This document shows positions 1-14,230 of a stretch of 64,000 nt of DNA, in pieces. The notes beneath the pieces were generated by a model. It ran no database searches, was not told the DNA's origin, and saw nothing but the letters and a program-made list of their open reading frames with translations. This stretch comes from Pyrus communis (lineage: Eukaryota; Streptophyta; Magnoliopsida; Rosales; Rosaceae). How positions within the stretch are numbered: the first letter of the stretch is position 1; every line of letters starts with the position of its first letter. The position numbers and the translations under genes were made by a program. The DNA lies in NCBI RefSeq assembly GCF_963583255.1, contig NC_084803.1, positions 9,228,238 through 9,292,237 of the forward strand, given 5' to 3'.

Positions 1-109
1 GGAACCTGAAAGAACAAAATATGACTAAACGAAACTGCGTGTAATAAAAAATCAATAATGAATCAAATTTTTTGAATGAAGAAAGCATGGAAACATGATT
101 TTTTTTTAC

Positions 110-3100
110 CCTAAATCTATTCAGTGGTGGACCTCTCTCCAGCCAGCCCTTCAGATTCATCGGATCGGAGCCTTGTGATGTATCTACCATCTCTTTTTTC
201 ACCGGGCTTCCGACTACCAGTATCCTTTTGGCATGAATACAGGGATCTCTTTCAACTTTTCCTCCAAAAGAGGCACGCCGAGTTACTTCTGCAAATGGAT
301 TTTCATCAAGAGACAAGAGATTCAAGTTGTCCAAATTAAGAGATTTTGAACCAGGTCGTTGAAGGCGTAATGTTATCCAAATAATGCGGCATCGAACTGG
401 ATTCCCAAATTCAAACTTCACATGCCTAGGCACTTCATTTTCTCTAACCGACTTTTCTGGTCCATAATATTCTGAGGAAGACGTGATCTGGGACTGCAAA
501 TCCCATTTTCCCATGCATGACCTTTCTTCTTTGTGTATTTTATTGCTGGCCCAGATTTGCACCTGTGCGACAGGTGAATTAGTCAAAACAAATACAGACG
601 AAATCAATGTATGTGCAACAAAAAGGTGCAAAATTCAACAATTTACGAACAAAAAGAAGATATACTACAAAGCAAGATTTTCTGAAGACGTTCATTTACC
701 AAATAAAATAAAAATAAAGACGAGAGTGTATAGATGACTTACGGTGGGAGCATCAACCTCAGAATAACCACATGGACTAATAAGCAAAACAACCCCACTA
801 ACATCAGAAAGGGTGCCAAGAACAATAACGAACTCAACACTAGTGGTACTAGGAGGAGCTTTCCAGTATGAATGTCGTGATCCAGATTCAAGAGGAGCAA
901 GCAAGGACAAGAATGGTGCTGAATCTACTCCTGTTTCAACCTAAAATGGTCACAACAATCATGTAAAATACTGAAATCCATAACCAAACAGAGATTGAAA
1001 TAAGACAAAAGTTTACTGCGGGAACCCTGAAACAAGAAAGTAAAAGAAGTAAAAAAATTACCGAGTGTAAAAAGCTGGCAAATGGAAACTCAGCTAGCGA
1101 TTCCACACTGCCAAGTAATTTCTGCAGAACTTTAATAGTTCTTGGTCTATCCGGAGACTGATTCCTTTCAGAAAGACAATTCCTTACCGAATATCCAATC
1201 ACTTGGGTCAAGGCCTCATGGGCAGCAGAATCTGCACGGGCACTTCTCCTCTTGCTTACCAAGACCCTGACGTAGTCCAAGATCAATGCATCAAGCACAG
1301 TATCATCGCAGCATCTTTTACAAATAACACTATCCAGCACGACTGTATGATTTGTTGAGACATCAACCTGGACACCATGGCCTGATCCCCCCTGATTTAC
1401 CACACCATTGTAACTCATGGCCTCCCTTGAGCCATAGCCTACCAGAAGGGCCCCTCTCCCAGCACAGCAAACTTTACAACCTTTCCTTTCACATTGGGAA
1501 CATAAGAAGAGAGATGGGGAAACTCCCCCTGATGATTCCGAAAAGGAAGCACGTGTAGGTGCATTAGTTTCAGCACGCACCTCACACATGCCGCCATAAC
1601 AGCGCTCACCAAAGCTAGTTATATTCCAAAAATCTATTGCAGTATCATCAGTAGTCTCAAGACCAACAGCAGATGTAATTTTGTCTTCCAAGGATGCTTG
1701 TCCAAGCAGGGCAAGGGAGTTTGCAACTCTACACAATCTTCCCATGTATTGTTCATCAAGTAAAACATTAGGGTTTAGAGTAGCAGGAACAGTTCCTATA
1801 GTTAACAAAGCTCTATCCCTTTCAGCAGCAGAAATGTCCAGCCGAAGGCGTTCAATTTCAAGTTTCATGGCTTCCATGAAGTTTATTTTTTTTTCCTGTA
1901 GAAAGTAGGATTCATCAATAGTGGTTCGACAAAAGATTCCAAAGGACATCCTCTTTATAAGGTAAACCGCATAATAGCATAGTGGTTCAAAGAAACAATA
2001 GAAGAGTTAGTACCATACCATACGTGGCCCAGCAATGGATTTCAAACAATCAATGTACTGCTGGGAACTGCTATCTGAAGGTTTTCCATCATGTGATTTA
2101 TGATCAGTTTCAGCACCATGATATTCAACAATAGCTTGGTCCAAGAAATCAAGCAAGTCACCTCCGTTGTCCTCAGCATTTCCTATCACTGGTGCAGCAA
2201 AGTGTTCTGAAAGCACAACCTCTCCAGTCAATAGGTCAACCAAATTGTTGGCAGATGCACTTGGTTGCACTGGTACCATCACATTTTCATTAGATGAAGC
2301 ACCGGAAAATGGATTGGTTTTTGACCCAGAGGAAAAAAGATTGTTTTCATTCTGAAGGTTTTTGGCTTGTTCGGGTAATCTTGCACCAGGGCCTTCGTTA
2401 GTAAATACACCCTTCCAAGGAAGAGAAACTCCAAGGACTTCTATCTGCAAACAAATTCACAAAAGAATTATCATCCACTTGCAGGTTCTGCAATACCCAT
2501 CCTCTCTATACCATGTACCAGAAAATCCAAATGGCTTAAGCTTCAACCAAGCTAGCTTTTCAATTCAGAACCTAAATAACTAACTGAAGAGTCATAAATC
2601 AAGGACAATCACATATCAATTAATAATTACACAAGTTGCTTTTTACCTCACCAAAAGTGATAGGGCTCTTTCCAGAGACGGCAGGATAAAATGTAAGGGC
2701 AACTACACGAGTAAGGAAGTCAAGTTCTCCTTCCAGTTCTTCAAAATCATACAATAATGGAAGGGTAGATGTATCTTGAGCATGAAGACGTGAACCAGCT
2801 CCTGTTACAGCCATATCCTCTGGACTAATTGCCCCTGTTAAGGGTATCAAGAGGTTTGTTCCATTTACACAATGAGGTATCGAAGCACCCTGTCATCAGA
2901 ATCCAATAAAAGATTAGAAATTATGGGAGAAATCAGAAATTATATTAACTCAACACAAGTACATTTGCAACAAATGTACGACAATACAAGAAACTAACAA
3001 AAAATACCAAAACCAAAGTCATGAACTTCTTTTGTATTCTATATATTTAAGCTTTGGCAACTAGGTCCCTTGCATTTCATGGCTTAACCTAGTTGTTAGT

Positions 3101-6100
3101 CTTTACATCAGATAGGAACTAAAAGGATCCTCATCTTGTTTTAGCTGGATACCTGGGACCACCAATTCTACATTGGAATAAAGTTCAAAGCAAATTAAAG
3201 TTGTAGGAGCAGTGAAAGCAAGATTACAGACCTCCAAGACAAGTTTTAGCCCATCTAAAGAGCGTCCTGTCCTTACATCAACTGTTGATGGATAAGTTGA
3301 ATCATCTACACCATGGGATATTGTGAGAAGAAGCTGACAAACATGGCAAGGTTCACCTAGATAGATAAAAAGTTCGACAACATCTGCCGCCTGTGGGCAA
3401 ACCTGTGTGATAAAAACTATTCCAAATAAGAGACATAAAAGGATTCTGCAGAAAAAGACTATTATGGTACAGTCAAATGTTCCACGCAATGAAAACCGAA
3501 AGAAAAAGTACCCAGACTAGATCCTTTCTCTTGAAACTCAGAAGACTGGCTCCACCATTGGAACTTGGAAACATGTTAGCAACAGGCTTAAGGAAGAAAC
3601 CAGATGGTCGAGAGACGACCTGCAAGATCACAATGCTTGGATGAGAGACTTGATGCTATTGCATTTTACAAAAAAGCAAACTGCAAAAATAAAATAATCA
3701 TTTACAACTTTCAAGAAAATATCCAACAATTCAATGTAGAGAAATACACAAGTGAACACCATGCAATGCAATTAACAAATAGAAATTACATGCAATCAAT
3801 ATATAAATCACCATGCAATGCAATTAAATTAGTAAATAAAAGTTCATACAATCAATACATCATTATATAAATCATGAAAGCCAGAATCTATGGAACTCAA
3901 AATGCAAAGGTATTAAACTATGATCAGATCTAAAACCAACAATCACAGGAAATTCCAGGGAAAGCCAACATTTTGGGAAGATACACCAGTCTGTAATCTA
4001 AATCTGATGCCAAACCCAAAATCAATAGAGCATTTCCTACAACGATCAAAACCACTGTTACATTTTACAAGTAACAAAAGGGCCTTCCAATATGCAGCTG
4101 GTGATTCCATCCATTTGTAGTTAAATGGGTTGTGCTAACTTAGAATAACTTTTAAATTAATCTACGGCAGTTAAAACCTCTTGTTGCAACTTGTTAGATG
4201 AACCTAGCACAAAAAGAAGCATAAAATAAATGAAATTATTATCACTAAAATTCATCCAGAGCAGTCCCAGAATAACATACGTTAAGAGGGTGAAAAGAAA
4301 CTGATGGAAGATGCTTGAATAGTCTCATGCCAAGAAATATTTCCAGTTGCTTTTGACGAGAGCTGTCTACAACTGCATTTTTATATCTCCGCTGCAAAGT
4401 AATTTTCATATTCTGTGCTGCAGAAAATTGTTTGAATTTTCCTGCATCGTCATTGAAGATGCTAAGGATTTGGCTATGCATAGCTTTCGAACCGGTATAA
4501 AGTGTTGCATGAATATCACCCGCAAGCAGAAAAATATCAGCAAGCTGGGATACCGGTGATAAAATTGTTGACCTCTTAAATTCCTCAAATGCCATATCAA
4601 ATCTCTTCCAAGGTTTATCGGGACACGGATGCGTCCATGTTGTGGTCCTAGTATTGTGATCAATATAAAAAGTTTTCCCTGTTACTGCATCAGATCTCTT
4701 CTCCCAGCCTGGTGGCAAAGGAGCAGTATAGCCACCATAATTACTCATTGACTGATAACCAAATGCCAAATCACTATCAAGTGATATACAAAGCCGCCTA
4801 CACTGCTCCACGAAAACCTGGAGGGAGCCAAAATAACTTGCAGCATTTGTCCTATCCAAAGAATCAGCACAGTTGAAACGTATCACACCATTTTGACGTG
4901 ATCTTAAGCAGAAGGCGCCTTCAAAGTCATCATTGTAGATAATTTCTCCTCTGCAGTCCTTAATTCTTTCCCGCAAAGGCAAAAAATCTCCTTCAGAAAT
5001 GCCTACGGAAACAGTGTGTGCTTTTAGATGTTTCCATAATCCTTCAATGGTTTGCTGTTCACCTTTTAACTTTATACTGGCATGCCAGTCATAATTTATC
5101 AAGTGAATTCGAGTATAAGGAAGTTTTCTAGTTGACTTTATGTAGTTTAAAGATTCCTCAAAATGTTGAACTAAAATACGTTCTGACTTTCCTTCTTCAC
5201 TCCTAAGCAAGTTGATGCATACAATTGGCACAAACGCTTTTCTATTCCGACTCCCCCCAACGGCTACATCAAAATTTCGTGCATCATACCTCTTACTCAA
5301 CCTCTGGTAGTACTCCGAACTTCCCTTATAAGGATCACTATCCGAAACGTATATTTCAGCTTCTGCAGCAGTAATCTTTAACTCTGCACCCCACCAAATT
5401 GGAATTGTGCCGCGTCGCCACACGTACGTGTTAAAAGGAACAGTTTGACCAGCCCTTCTAGGGACCCATACAAGTTGCTCACACTCCACTTCATTTCCTG
5501 TCAGACGCACATTCTTCATAAGTATGAAAAGTTCACTTAAAACATAAAGTAAAAGGAGAATGTTTTTCATTTAGAATGTAAATTCGTACTCCTAAATGAG
5601 AAGAATACAAATTACAATGTGAAGCCTTCTAAGCAAAAAATAAAAATGAAAAAGAAACACCATAGGTTAATGAATTTCATAAACAAAATATCAATATGTT
5701 GTTTTTCTAAATTACTTTCTATCCTCGATATTCTGAGAAATTCCACTGGAAGTCATTGACAAAATGACACAACCATGCGTATCTTCAAATATTAAAAGTT
5801 TCAGAGTTGTAAATAACTTAATAGGTCATGTTACCTGTGCTAAAACAAGAATTCAATCCCCTAGCCAAGTACCGAGTACCAGGATGCAACCTACTACGAC
5901 GAGCTATGAGAGCAACAATTCCGTCCACCTTCCCTAAGGTTCCAAAAGTTCGACACTCCGCAAAACCCTACACATTAATATCAAGTAAGAGAACAGTATG
6001 AAAGGGTTAACTTTACATCTAATCACATAATTCCTTATGCTATCTTCAGATCTTAACAACAATTTAGCTTCTTCTTTTGCTCAGTCATATTCAATGAAGG

Positions 6101-7502
6101 CAAAATTGAGCACCAATCATAGATAAGTTCAACAACTTGTTGCCTAATATAATAGTTATGAAATCTATGCCACTATCAGTGGTAAATAATATGTACTAAA
6201 AGGGCTGCATAAGTGCGTATAAATTTAAGTACAAGTAAAAGCAGAGTTGAACCAGTTGGCTATAATTAGCATATCATGCATAGACTTGCACAATCACCAT
6301 CACTAAATCGAGGTACTAGGGTAAGAAATCAGATAGTTAGATAAGGATCAGGTGAAAGAAGATAATAGTCAGATGAGCATCAATTTGAAGATACCAAGGA
6401 AGAAGCAAAACCTGCAGAAGAGTGACACAATGCTGCGGCAACCCAATGTTTTTGAAAGGCATCGAGAACCAGGTGTTCCAAACAAATTCATCATCAGGCT
6501 CACGCAAGCACATACGGCTAGGAAACGGTCGAGTGATATCCCTTGCCTCACAAAAGTAGTGCTTCCCATTAATGTCAAGATCAGTTAATTCATTAACATT
6601 TTTTTCTTCTCCTTTCCCTTGTGGTTGTGGATTCTGAAGTTGAATCTTGATCCATTGGCTCTCAGTCACCGTATAAATGCACCCTCCACCAGGCAAATTC
6701 GGGACACTAGCAGTCAACTTGGTGGCCACGAGAAGCAAACCAATGCTGCCCAAAGCAGCATAACCTAATATTGCATGCGCATAGGTCGTACTCCTACACG
6801 ACCAGTGTGATCCGTCTGTAATGTAATCCAATGCTTCCTTTTCGGATTTGAAAACATCAAATCCTGGCTTCGCATTGTAGCGAAGCACTCCAGTTGTGGG
6901 ATCAACATGTATGACCTGAGTGTCGAGCCTAGAAGACAAACTCGCAATTATATATACTTCACCAGTATCCAATGTCACAACTATAACAGATGTCTCCCTT
7001 ATACCACCACCTGTAACATAGTTAAAATAAAACAGAAAGCATAAGCAACCTTGCAAAGAAAGAGAACTGTATGACTCTGCGCCCCATCACAATACACACA
7101 CCTCAGAGTGTGTGTACGCATAGGGCGCTGTTATTAGCACTCCAAAATAGTCATCGTCCACTCTTCCGTAACAAAAGGTCGAAAACAACTATTTATATTC
7201 ATGCAACAACCGCAACAATAAGAATTCAAATGTCAATTTAACAGACAAAATTCAGTGTTAAGGTGTTTTAAGCTATCAGAATCCGATTCGAAATACAACA
7301 AACACACAGACATGAAATGAAAAGCTCGCAAGCAAAGAATGCAAACTAAGAGCATACAATCTATACACACACACATACACAACACATATAATCGAACAGA
7401 AACTAATTATCAAGCTGAAAGCGAAAGAAGTGATAGAGGTCGCATTCGAAATTGAAAAGCGGTGGATCGCATCGCATCGCATACGTTACCAGCCGATTCC
7501 AT
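110..7502 (-). CDS. SAC9: SAC9-type phosphoinositide phosphatase (SAC domain with WW insertion), 3' end beyond window
   Basis: Exons on the minus strand: 7502-7490, 7010-6412, 5967-5835, 5497-4281, 3619-3512, 3402-3232, 2889-2647, 2444-2019, 1895-1062, 940-743 and 562-110. All are joined in frame at GT-AG sites and give about 1465 residues. The Arabidopsis protein (At3g59770) is about 1630, so roughly the last 165 residues lie left of the window, and 1-109 is intron. The Sac phosphatase signature CADSLDRT places the catalytic Cys near residue 458. A WW domain (PLPPGWEKR to WTHPCP) follows at about 506-541, inside the SAC domain, which is the hallmark of SAC9. The long C-terminal part matches SAC9 from memory. 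The protein is expected to act on membrane phosphoinositides in stress signalling. The first exon encodes only 13 bases (M-E-S-A plus one base). An ATG at 7628 is in frame upstream, but 7502 fits the family's short N-terminus. Identification is strong; exact boundaries are by eye. Confidence 0.93.
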
Positions 7503-9474
7503 GCGATCTCTTCCGTTAATGCGCGTTGCTGGAGGAATTGGATCTGACGGAGAGAGGAATGATACTACTGAAGGCGCCGGAGAATTGGAACAGCAGGCAT
7601 CGAAGGGCGTCGATTGGATGCGCTCCACTCGGCAGAACTAACCGCTTCTTCGGTCTTACAGAATTGGCATCGGAAAAAAAAATGACGTCACGTAGGCAGG
7701 CACAGAGGAAGATAACGATGACTTGTTTTCTAAGGGGTGTACCACATTTTTGTTAATAAGTTGTTTATCTATTTATTTTTGGTACTAATTTGTTCTTATT
7801 GAAAACATTTGTGTTTCCCTTTTTCCCAAAAGAACAACATTTTTTTTTTGTGTTTGTGTTCGTCTCAAAACAACAAATAGGAACGGAATACGTACATGTT
7901 TTTTTATTAACTCTTTTATTTATTTTTTTTGAGATGAGTTTATTCTCTCACTTAGAAATAATGTACTTTATTAAATAAATTTTATAATCAAAATCGTTTA
8001 ATCTCTTAATTTTTATTTAAAGATCATCCTTACAAAAAAAATTATTTAAATTAAAAATTGTTTAGTCATCTAAAATATATCAAATAAATGAAACATTCTA
8101 ATTTTTTTTTTCCATTAGGTTTATTTAAAAATTATTTTTAATCAAGATGATAACTTATAGCCAAATTGTGAACTTAGGTCTGAGTTTAGGCAAAAAATTG
8201 AAAACTAAAAACTAGAATAGCTATAATATGATCCCTAAAAACTCAAAACACGTTTCTTTTCGGACACGTTGGCCCTTGATAAACCCCAAATCCCCAAAAA
8301 TACATAAATTACCTCTCAAATCTTAAATGTTGTAGACTTTGAACACTGAAAAACTTAACTGGCGTTTGATAACTATGTCATTGACTCATTAAGTAAGTAG
8401 ATGCACACTTGAAAAGAAACTTCTCCTCAATTACATTATGACACTTGACATATCGGATTGTGTTCTCGGTATATTAAAAATCTCTCGTACATTAATATTT
8501 TGTTGGTCATTCAATAATTGATGACAAGTAAGCACGTCTTAACAATAATGAAAATTATTGATAAACCTACAGTGTATGGACCATTTTATAATAATTTTTT
8601 TTGGTTTTTTAATAACATATTATCCCTTAAGTTTTGTCAACTCACCAGTTTAGTCTTTCGTGTTTCTAAACTCATCAATTTCTTTTTTTTTTTTTTTTCA
8701 GTTTTACTCAACGAATTTCATCCTTAACGTCAAACATGGTTAAGTTTTTAGTTATTATGCAAACATGTCATGCATGTGGAGCCCACAAACCCAATGGTCT
8801 AGCACCACTTCGATAAACAAAACAAAAAATGGTAGGTAGACCAATTTTTTAGATCACATTTACAAATTATGTAATGTATCATAAATAGAAAAAAAATACG
8901 TTAATCAATATTTAAATAATAATTCAATCACTAACACTTATATTATATAATTTAAAAAGATATTATTCTTAGCATTACCCAACAGAAAAAGAAAAAAAAA
9001 CATAAATTACCTCCAAAATAGAGAAAATCGCGAAATATATAAAATCCGGTAAAATCGAGTATTTTTCTGTTAAATGAAAAAAAAAATGTAAAATGCCAAA
9101 ACTCGCGGGAAAGAAAACTGAATACGGGAAAGTACAGGGACGTTGCGCCAAAACCCCACAAGAATGCCAAAAACAAGTACATGTCCCCACCGAAAAACGA
9201 GAGGCAAAGAAGAAGTTATTTCATTGGACGATTTTATTCCGTCATATCATCATTATCTTATTCTTTCCTCCGACTATTCCATATAAAATCGAATACCCAT
9301 TTTTCTGATGACTGTAGCAAGAAGAAGCCGCAGAAGTAATAATTTTCTTTGCAAAAACACTTCCTTTTTTATGCAATTTAACGTTAGTTTAGGGTTATTT
9401 TGGCAAAGTGTTGGTGGAATTTGATTGTGTTTGTTGCTGAATAATTGAGTTTTGGTCGGCGGGGTGGTACGGCA
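7503..9474. other. Divergent intergenic region between SAC9 and the rhodanese gene
   Basis: About 2 kb of mostly AT-rich DNA between two divergently transcribed genes. It holds the 5' leaders and presumably both promoters. Poly-T tracts lie near 7837-7850, 7920-7930 and 8681-8699. A TATA-like CCATATAAAA near 9279-9288 would suit transcription toward the plus-strand gene. I see no coding sequence or clear transposon. Confidence 0.5.
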
Positions 9475-12400
9475 ATGTTGCCTGTTTGCTCAGCCACCTC
9501 AAGCTGTTCCTCCCATTCTCAGGTAACATCTACATGCTCGGTAAGCAAGTTTTTTCTTTAATCCAAACACACCCTTAAGATTCGAATAGTTATGCAAAAG
9601 TGAGTTAGGTCAGTTAATTGGCCCGTTCCTGGCCTAACAGATTAGAGTAGTTTAGAATGTCGCTTTTACAGGAGAAAAAGACTTTTTACATAAATAAGTA
9701 TCAATTAAAGTATGACAAGTGAATAAAATGATGGGGCTTTCGCTCTAATTGAGCTCGTGAAATGTTTTTGTATAAAACTTATAGTTCTCGGGTGTTTTTT
9801 TTCCAATTTATTTTGGGGGGGGGGGGGGAGTGGGGAGTTGATGTGGTTTGTACATATTGAAGCATGTTATGATCAGCTTGTGGTGACAGAGAATTTGAAA
9901 CAGCTAATTTTGTTTGACATTATGTCATATTTGTGAAACATTTTTGGTCAAAGTTATTGTGAAATTCCGAATTTGAAATTTACATGTGTGCAAATGAATT
10001 TCCCAGATTTCCATTCATGGAGGGTTGAATGCCAGTTCCCAGTTCCAGAAGGATCTTGAAGCCAGATACATTATGGGATACAGGGGCTCTCTGGGCTTGT
10101 CAAAGGCAATGCCTTTTCAAAGAGATTTCTTTAAAGCACACGCTACAAAGTCGTTGTATTCGACAGAACAGTCCGTCTCTGTGGATTTTGTTAACAGGTG
10201 TTCCCACTCATATGAACCAGACCATCTCAAGTGCAAGTATTCAGACATGTGTAGCTCTTCTACCGGAACCATGTATGAACAGCATCCGCCGGGAAGGGTG
10301 GAACTGAAGTTTGTAGACAGCTCTAGCCTATTGGCTCCTGATGAGGGACTCGTGGACTTTACTAATCCGTCAACTGAAAATGCAAGTGTCTTACCGGCAG
10401 CTGTAGAACCTGAAAGCATATCAGCTACTGATTTAACACCGGGGAATTCCATCTCTGTACCTGACTCCCTTGACGTGGATAGTGATCGATTATCCAGTGT
10501 GAAAACTAGTATTGAGGATTTTATTGATGGGGTTAGCAAGTCTTTCAGTGCTTCAGTAGATAAGGGCGAAGATATAGTTAAAACCTCTGTAGATACAATC
10601 ACTTCATCAATAACATCTGTTGTTAAAAGTGCTACAGAAGCAGTGGATAATACTGTTGGCGGATTGTTTTCAACGGTGGATCAAACGGGACAATATGGTG
10701 GTAGTAAAATGACAAAATTTTCAAGCGACTTTAAGGAAGTCACAAGTAAAGGAGCTGTTGTTGCTATTGATGTCTTGAGACGTTCAATTGTTGTGGTGGA
10801 AGATTCTCTATCAAATGGGGCTTCCTTAGCTGTTAGTTCTTACCAGTCTGCCAAGGCCTTTCTCCCTCCTGACATCAGTGATGCGCTGAATTTGTCTGAA
10901 AAGAGAGTTGCAGAGTTCTTGGGGCCTGCCAAAACTGCTTTTCAACAGGTATTAATAGTACACGTCCATTATATAGGGCTATTTGGTTGAGCTGTAAAGG
11001 AAAATGAATTGTGGTTTGCAGAGTTGTACATTATTCTAAATAATTTGTAAGGTTCAAACTGGTTCTCTGAAAGAAAAAAAAAGGCCGGTTAGTTGATTTT
11101 GGTTGGATGCTTTTTTTTCTTCCAAACCATCATCCCCACTTTGTTATAGTTTCCTGTATATTGCGTTGACAACTTATGCTGGAAAGTATACTTTCCGTTA
11201 TAAGCTTACATTATATGTTCAATCATTTATATCCTCAGTTTGCCGCTTTTGTAATGACAGTTTTCTGAGTAATATTGTCAGCTGAATCTGAATCTGTTGA
11301 ATGCAGGTTTATATTTCGATTGAGGGGTTGGAGGAAAATCTTGGCTTGGACCCAAATGATCCCGTCATTCCATTTGTTCTATTTCTTGGCACCTCGGCGA
11401 CTTTATGGTATGGATATCCTTCTGTTCTAAATGAAGACTGCTTTTCCTTTTCCATTTGTACATAAAGGATTATAAGTATCCTGCTGTGTGAGAAATTTAT
11501 ATTTCTTATCAGATATGCTGCAGGGTCATTTATCGGGTGTGGACATACAGTGGTTACGCTGGAGATTTATCTCCTCAATCGACATTGGAGCTCTTGACAG
11601 GGAAAGAGAATGCTGTGCTCATTGATGTCCGACCTGAGGCAAGATATTGCTTACTTTTTGGCCTTTATATTTGGTTGCGCTGATAATATTATCAAAATTT
11701 TGCCTACGGGGGCTGAATAAACCAAGAATCATTTTAACTGCCTAAAGTAAAAAACAACGTCCAGTGTTCAAATTCATGCTCCTTTGTACGTTCTATGATA
11801 GAATAAAAGCAAATTCTTCTCACCCTCAGTTTAAAGTATGACTTTAAATACTATTGCTAAGTGTTTGCTTCTCAAATTTGCCAATGATTGGATCTGGAAT
11901 TTCCATTATGAAGGTTCTGAGAGAAAGAGAGGGTATTCCTGATCTTCGACGAGCAGCTCGCTTTCGCTATGCAAGTGTGTCCCTACCTGAGGTTGGCTTA
12001 CTGTTAGATTGCAATTTTTTGAAGATATGAATGACATAATCGTATTACATATTTGCTAGGGTGAAAGCAGTCATATCCTCCTCTCCATATACTTTTTGTG
12101 CTTTTGTTCTGAACTTGTTGAACAAAATTTCAGGTTGATGGCGCTGTATGGAAATTAGTGAAGAGTGGAAGGGATCTTAATGACACCTTGACTGCTGCTG
12201 TTATTAGGAACTTGAAGGTTGTTCAGGTAAGCAGTTTCAGGCTTTTATATGCCTTAAAACTATACCAAGATAAAAGTTCTTATTTGAATCTTACTAAAAG
12301 TTTACAGGAAGATCTTGGACTGGGACCTAGCAATTCTCCGTTCTTTAGCGATGGTACCATATTTGGTGACCATGGACACCTGAAAGTATCTTACACTCTC

Positions 12401-14230
12401 CACCTGAAGAACTTCAATCACAATTTTTTGGCCAACAAAAATATGAGAAAGGAAATTCTAAGGATAAAAATCATTCAATTTCAAGTTTTTAGCACTGCCC
12501 TGGTGACCTTAGGTATATTATCATATTTTTCCAAGGACCCAAACAGGGTTGTATGCTCCTAAAAGAACTTTCACATCCGACAGCAGGATCTTATGCCTAA
12601 AACTATTGGAAAGTACGGTGATTAGCATCTGGTTTGAGTAATGAATAATGAGTTCTATGTGGTTTTGTACTCTGTGTAGGACAGGTCCAAGGTCATAGTT
12701 ATGGATGCTGATGGTACTCGTTCCAAAGGTATTGCAAGATCCTTGAGAAAGCTTGGGCTCAAGGCAAGTATATAATGCAGGATAAAGATTCATATTTTAA
12801 TTAACAAAATCATTAGGACTTTTCTTATGGTAACTCGTATGTCTCGTATCTTAAGAAAACCACTCAATTCATCTAAATTTTTGGTATTTCTGGAATCGCA
12901 GAGCAATTTCGTAGATACTAACACCTTGAGATGTTTAAATTACAGAAACCGTACTTGGTTCAAGGTGGCTTTAAGTCTTGGGTGAAAAATGGTCTCCGTA
13001 TTAAGGAACTCAAACCTGAGACAACATTTACCATACTCAATGAGGTATTTATCACCGTGAAGCTGTTTATTCTTGTAAATTATAATAAATACAAAAGATG
13101 ATAATATGCTGGTTGGTGAACTTCTACGATTGACATCTAATTCCCTTGATAATATCTGATGCGATTGCTTCCCTTTTAACAACATTGTTGGATTGCACTG
13201 GCTGAGGTTCTCTTGTATGTAACGTGGACCCATTTTTTCTGAACTTTGTTTCAAAAATTGTATCATTTTAGGAAGCTGAGGCAATTCTGGAGGATATCAG
13301 TCCTTCTCCGGTGCAAGTTCTTGGGTCTGGTGTGGTAAGACAAATTGTCTTCATTAGTTTCTACTTTCTACTTTATATTGATCCATCTTTTGTATTATGG
13401 AAACTGGATTTGTTTTGTGTTATAAAAATGTTTAACTGCCATGCAATTTCAAGTGCATTATTTGCTAACTTATGCAACTACCTTCTGTGCAGGGATTGAT
13501 TGCAGCATTGTATGCACTACTAGGTGTGTATATGTGCCTTAAATTTATCTCTATAAAGAAATTGGATTGCTTATAGGGCACATCGAAAGTGAAGTTTCAT
13601 TTTAAGATTTACCAATTTTTACATTCATTTTTCCTTCCCTTCTGCCGGATTTCTTCTCCATCTCTAATTAGCATGATTCACTGTATTACAGAGTGGGAGA
13701 AGACATTACAACTGATTGGCGTTGTTGGTGTTGGTCAGGTATTATAATCTTCCCAGAATGGGTGCTTTAGTTTTTAATTCTTCCCCTTTTTCGTTGCTCA
13801 TTTCTTTTATTCCACCAGACCATTTATCGGCGGGTGGCATCTTATGAGACCGCAGATGATTTTAAGAAAGATGTGAGGTAAAGCTAACTACATGAGGCCC
13901 AGTAGATTGTGTCTTCAAACAGCCAAAAACCACGTTATTTAGATTGTGCTGATTCATGTCGTTTTATTGTGGCCGCTATGTTATTTTCATTGAAGGCTCC
14001 TGCTTTCTCCTGTTAGACTGGGGGCTCAGGCACTATCATGGACTGCCGGAAAATTGGAATCAAATGGCATTGGACTGCCAACATCTCCTTCATCCTCAGA
14101 TGTCAAAAACCGAGTATTGCAGGCTGCTGCAAAGCATGAATCTCAACCGTCTGATACAGAAGGCATCCAAGATCCATCTCCTGACTCAAAACTTCCAATC
14201 AAAGAGAATGCTGATCTGTCAGAAGCATAA
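9475..14230 (+). CDS. Chloroplast membrane protein with rhodanese-like domain (At3g59780 type)
   Basis: Thirteen exons: 9475-9522, 10007-10948, 11307-11407, 11524-11638, 11914-11991, 12134-12226, 12680-12763, 12946-13044, 13272-13334, 13493-13523, 13692-13738, 13819-13877 and 14017-14230. They give 657 residues; the Arabidopsis gene next to SAC9 encodes about 690. The N-terminus is Ser-rich and transit-peptide-like. Residues about 30-340 are a Ser/Thr/Val-rich region resembling the calcium-sensing-receptor/TROL type. A membrane segment near 350-370 precedes a rhodanese domain at about 380-510 and a second hydrophobic segment at about 540-565. The active-site loop reads DADGTRS, with Asp468 where catalytic rhodaneses have Cys, so sulfurtransferase activity is unlikely. 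Two introns, after 11638 and after 12763, begin with GC instead of GT. By analogy the protein probably sits in the thylakoid or envelope membrane, with a structural or regulatory role (inference). Confidence 0.88.
9815..9828 (+). repeat. Poly-G run (14 G) in intron 1
   Basis: An uninterrupted run of 14 G lies in the first intron of the rhodanese-domain gene, followed by AGTGGGG. It is a likely length-variable tract and prone to sequencing error. Confidence 0.9.

Noticed and set aside
12158..12562. 134-residue ORF in the rhodanese gene
   Set aside because: It is an exon (12134-12226) read through into its intron; the spliced frame is clearly better.
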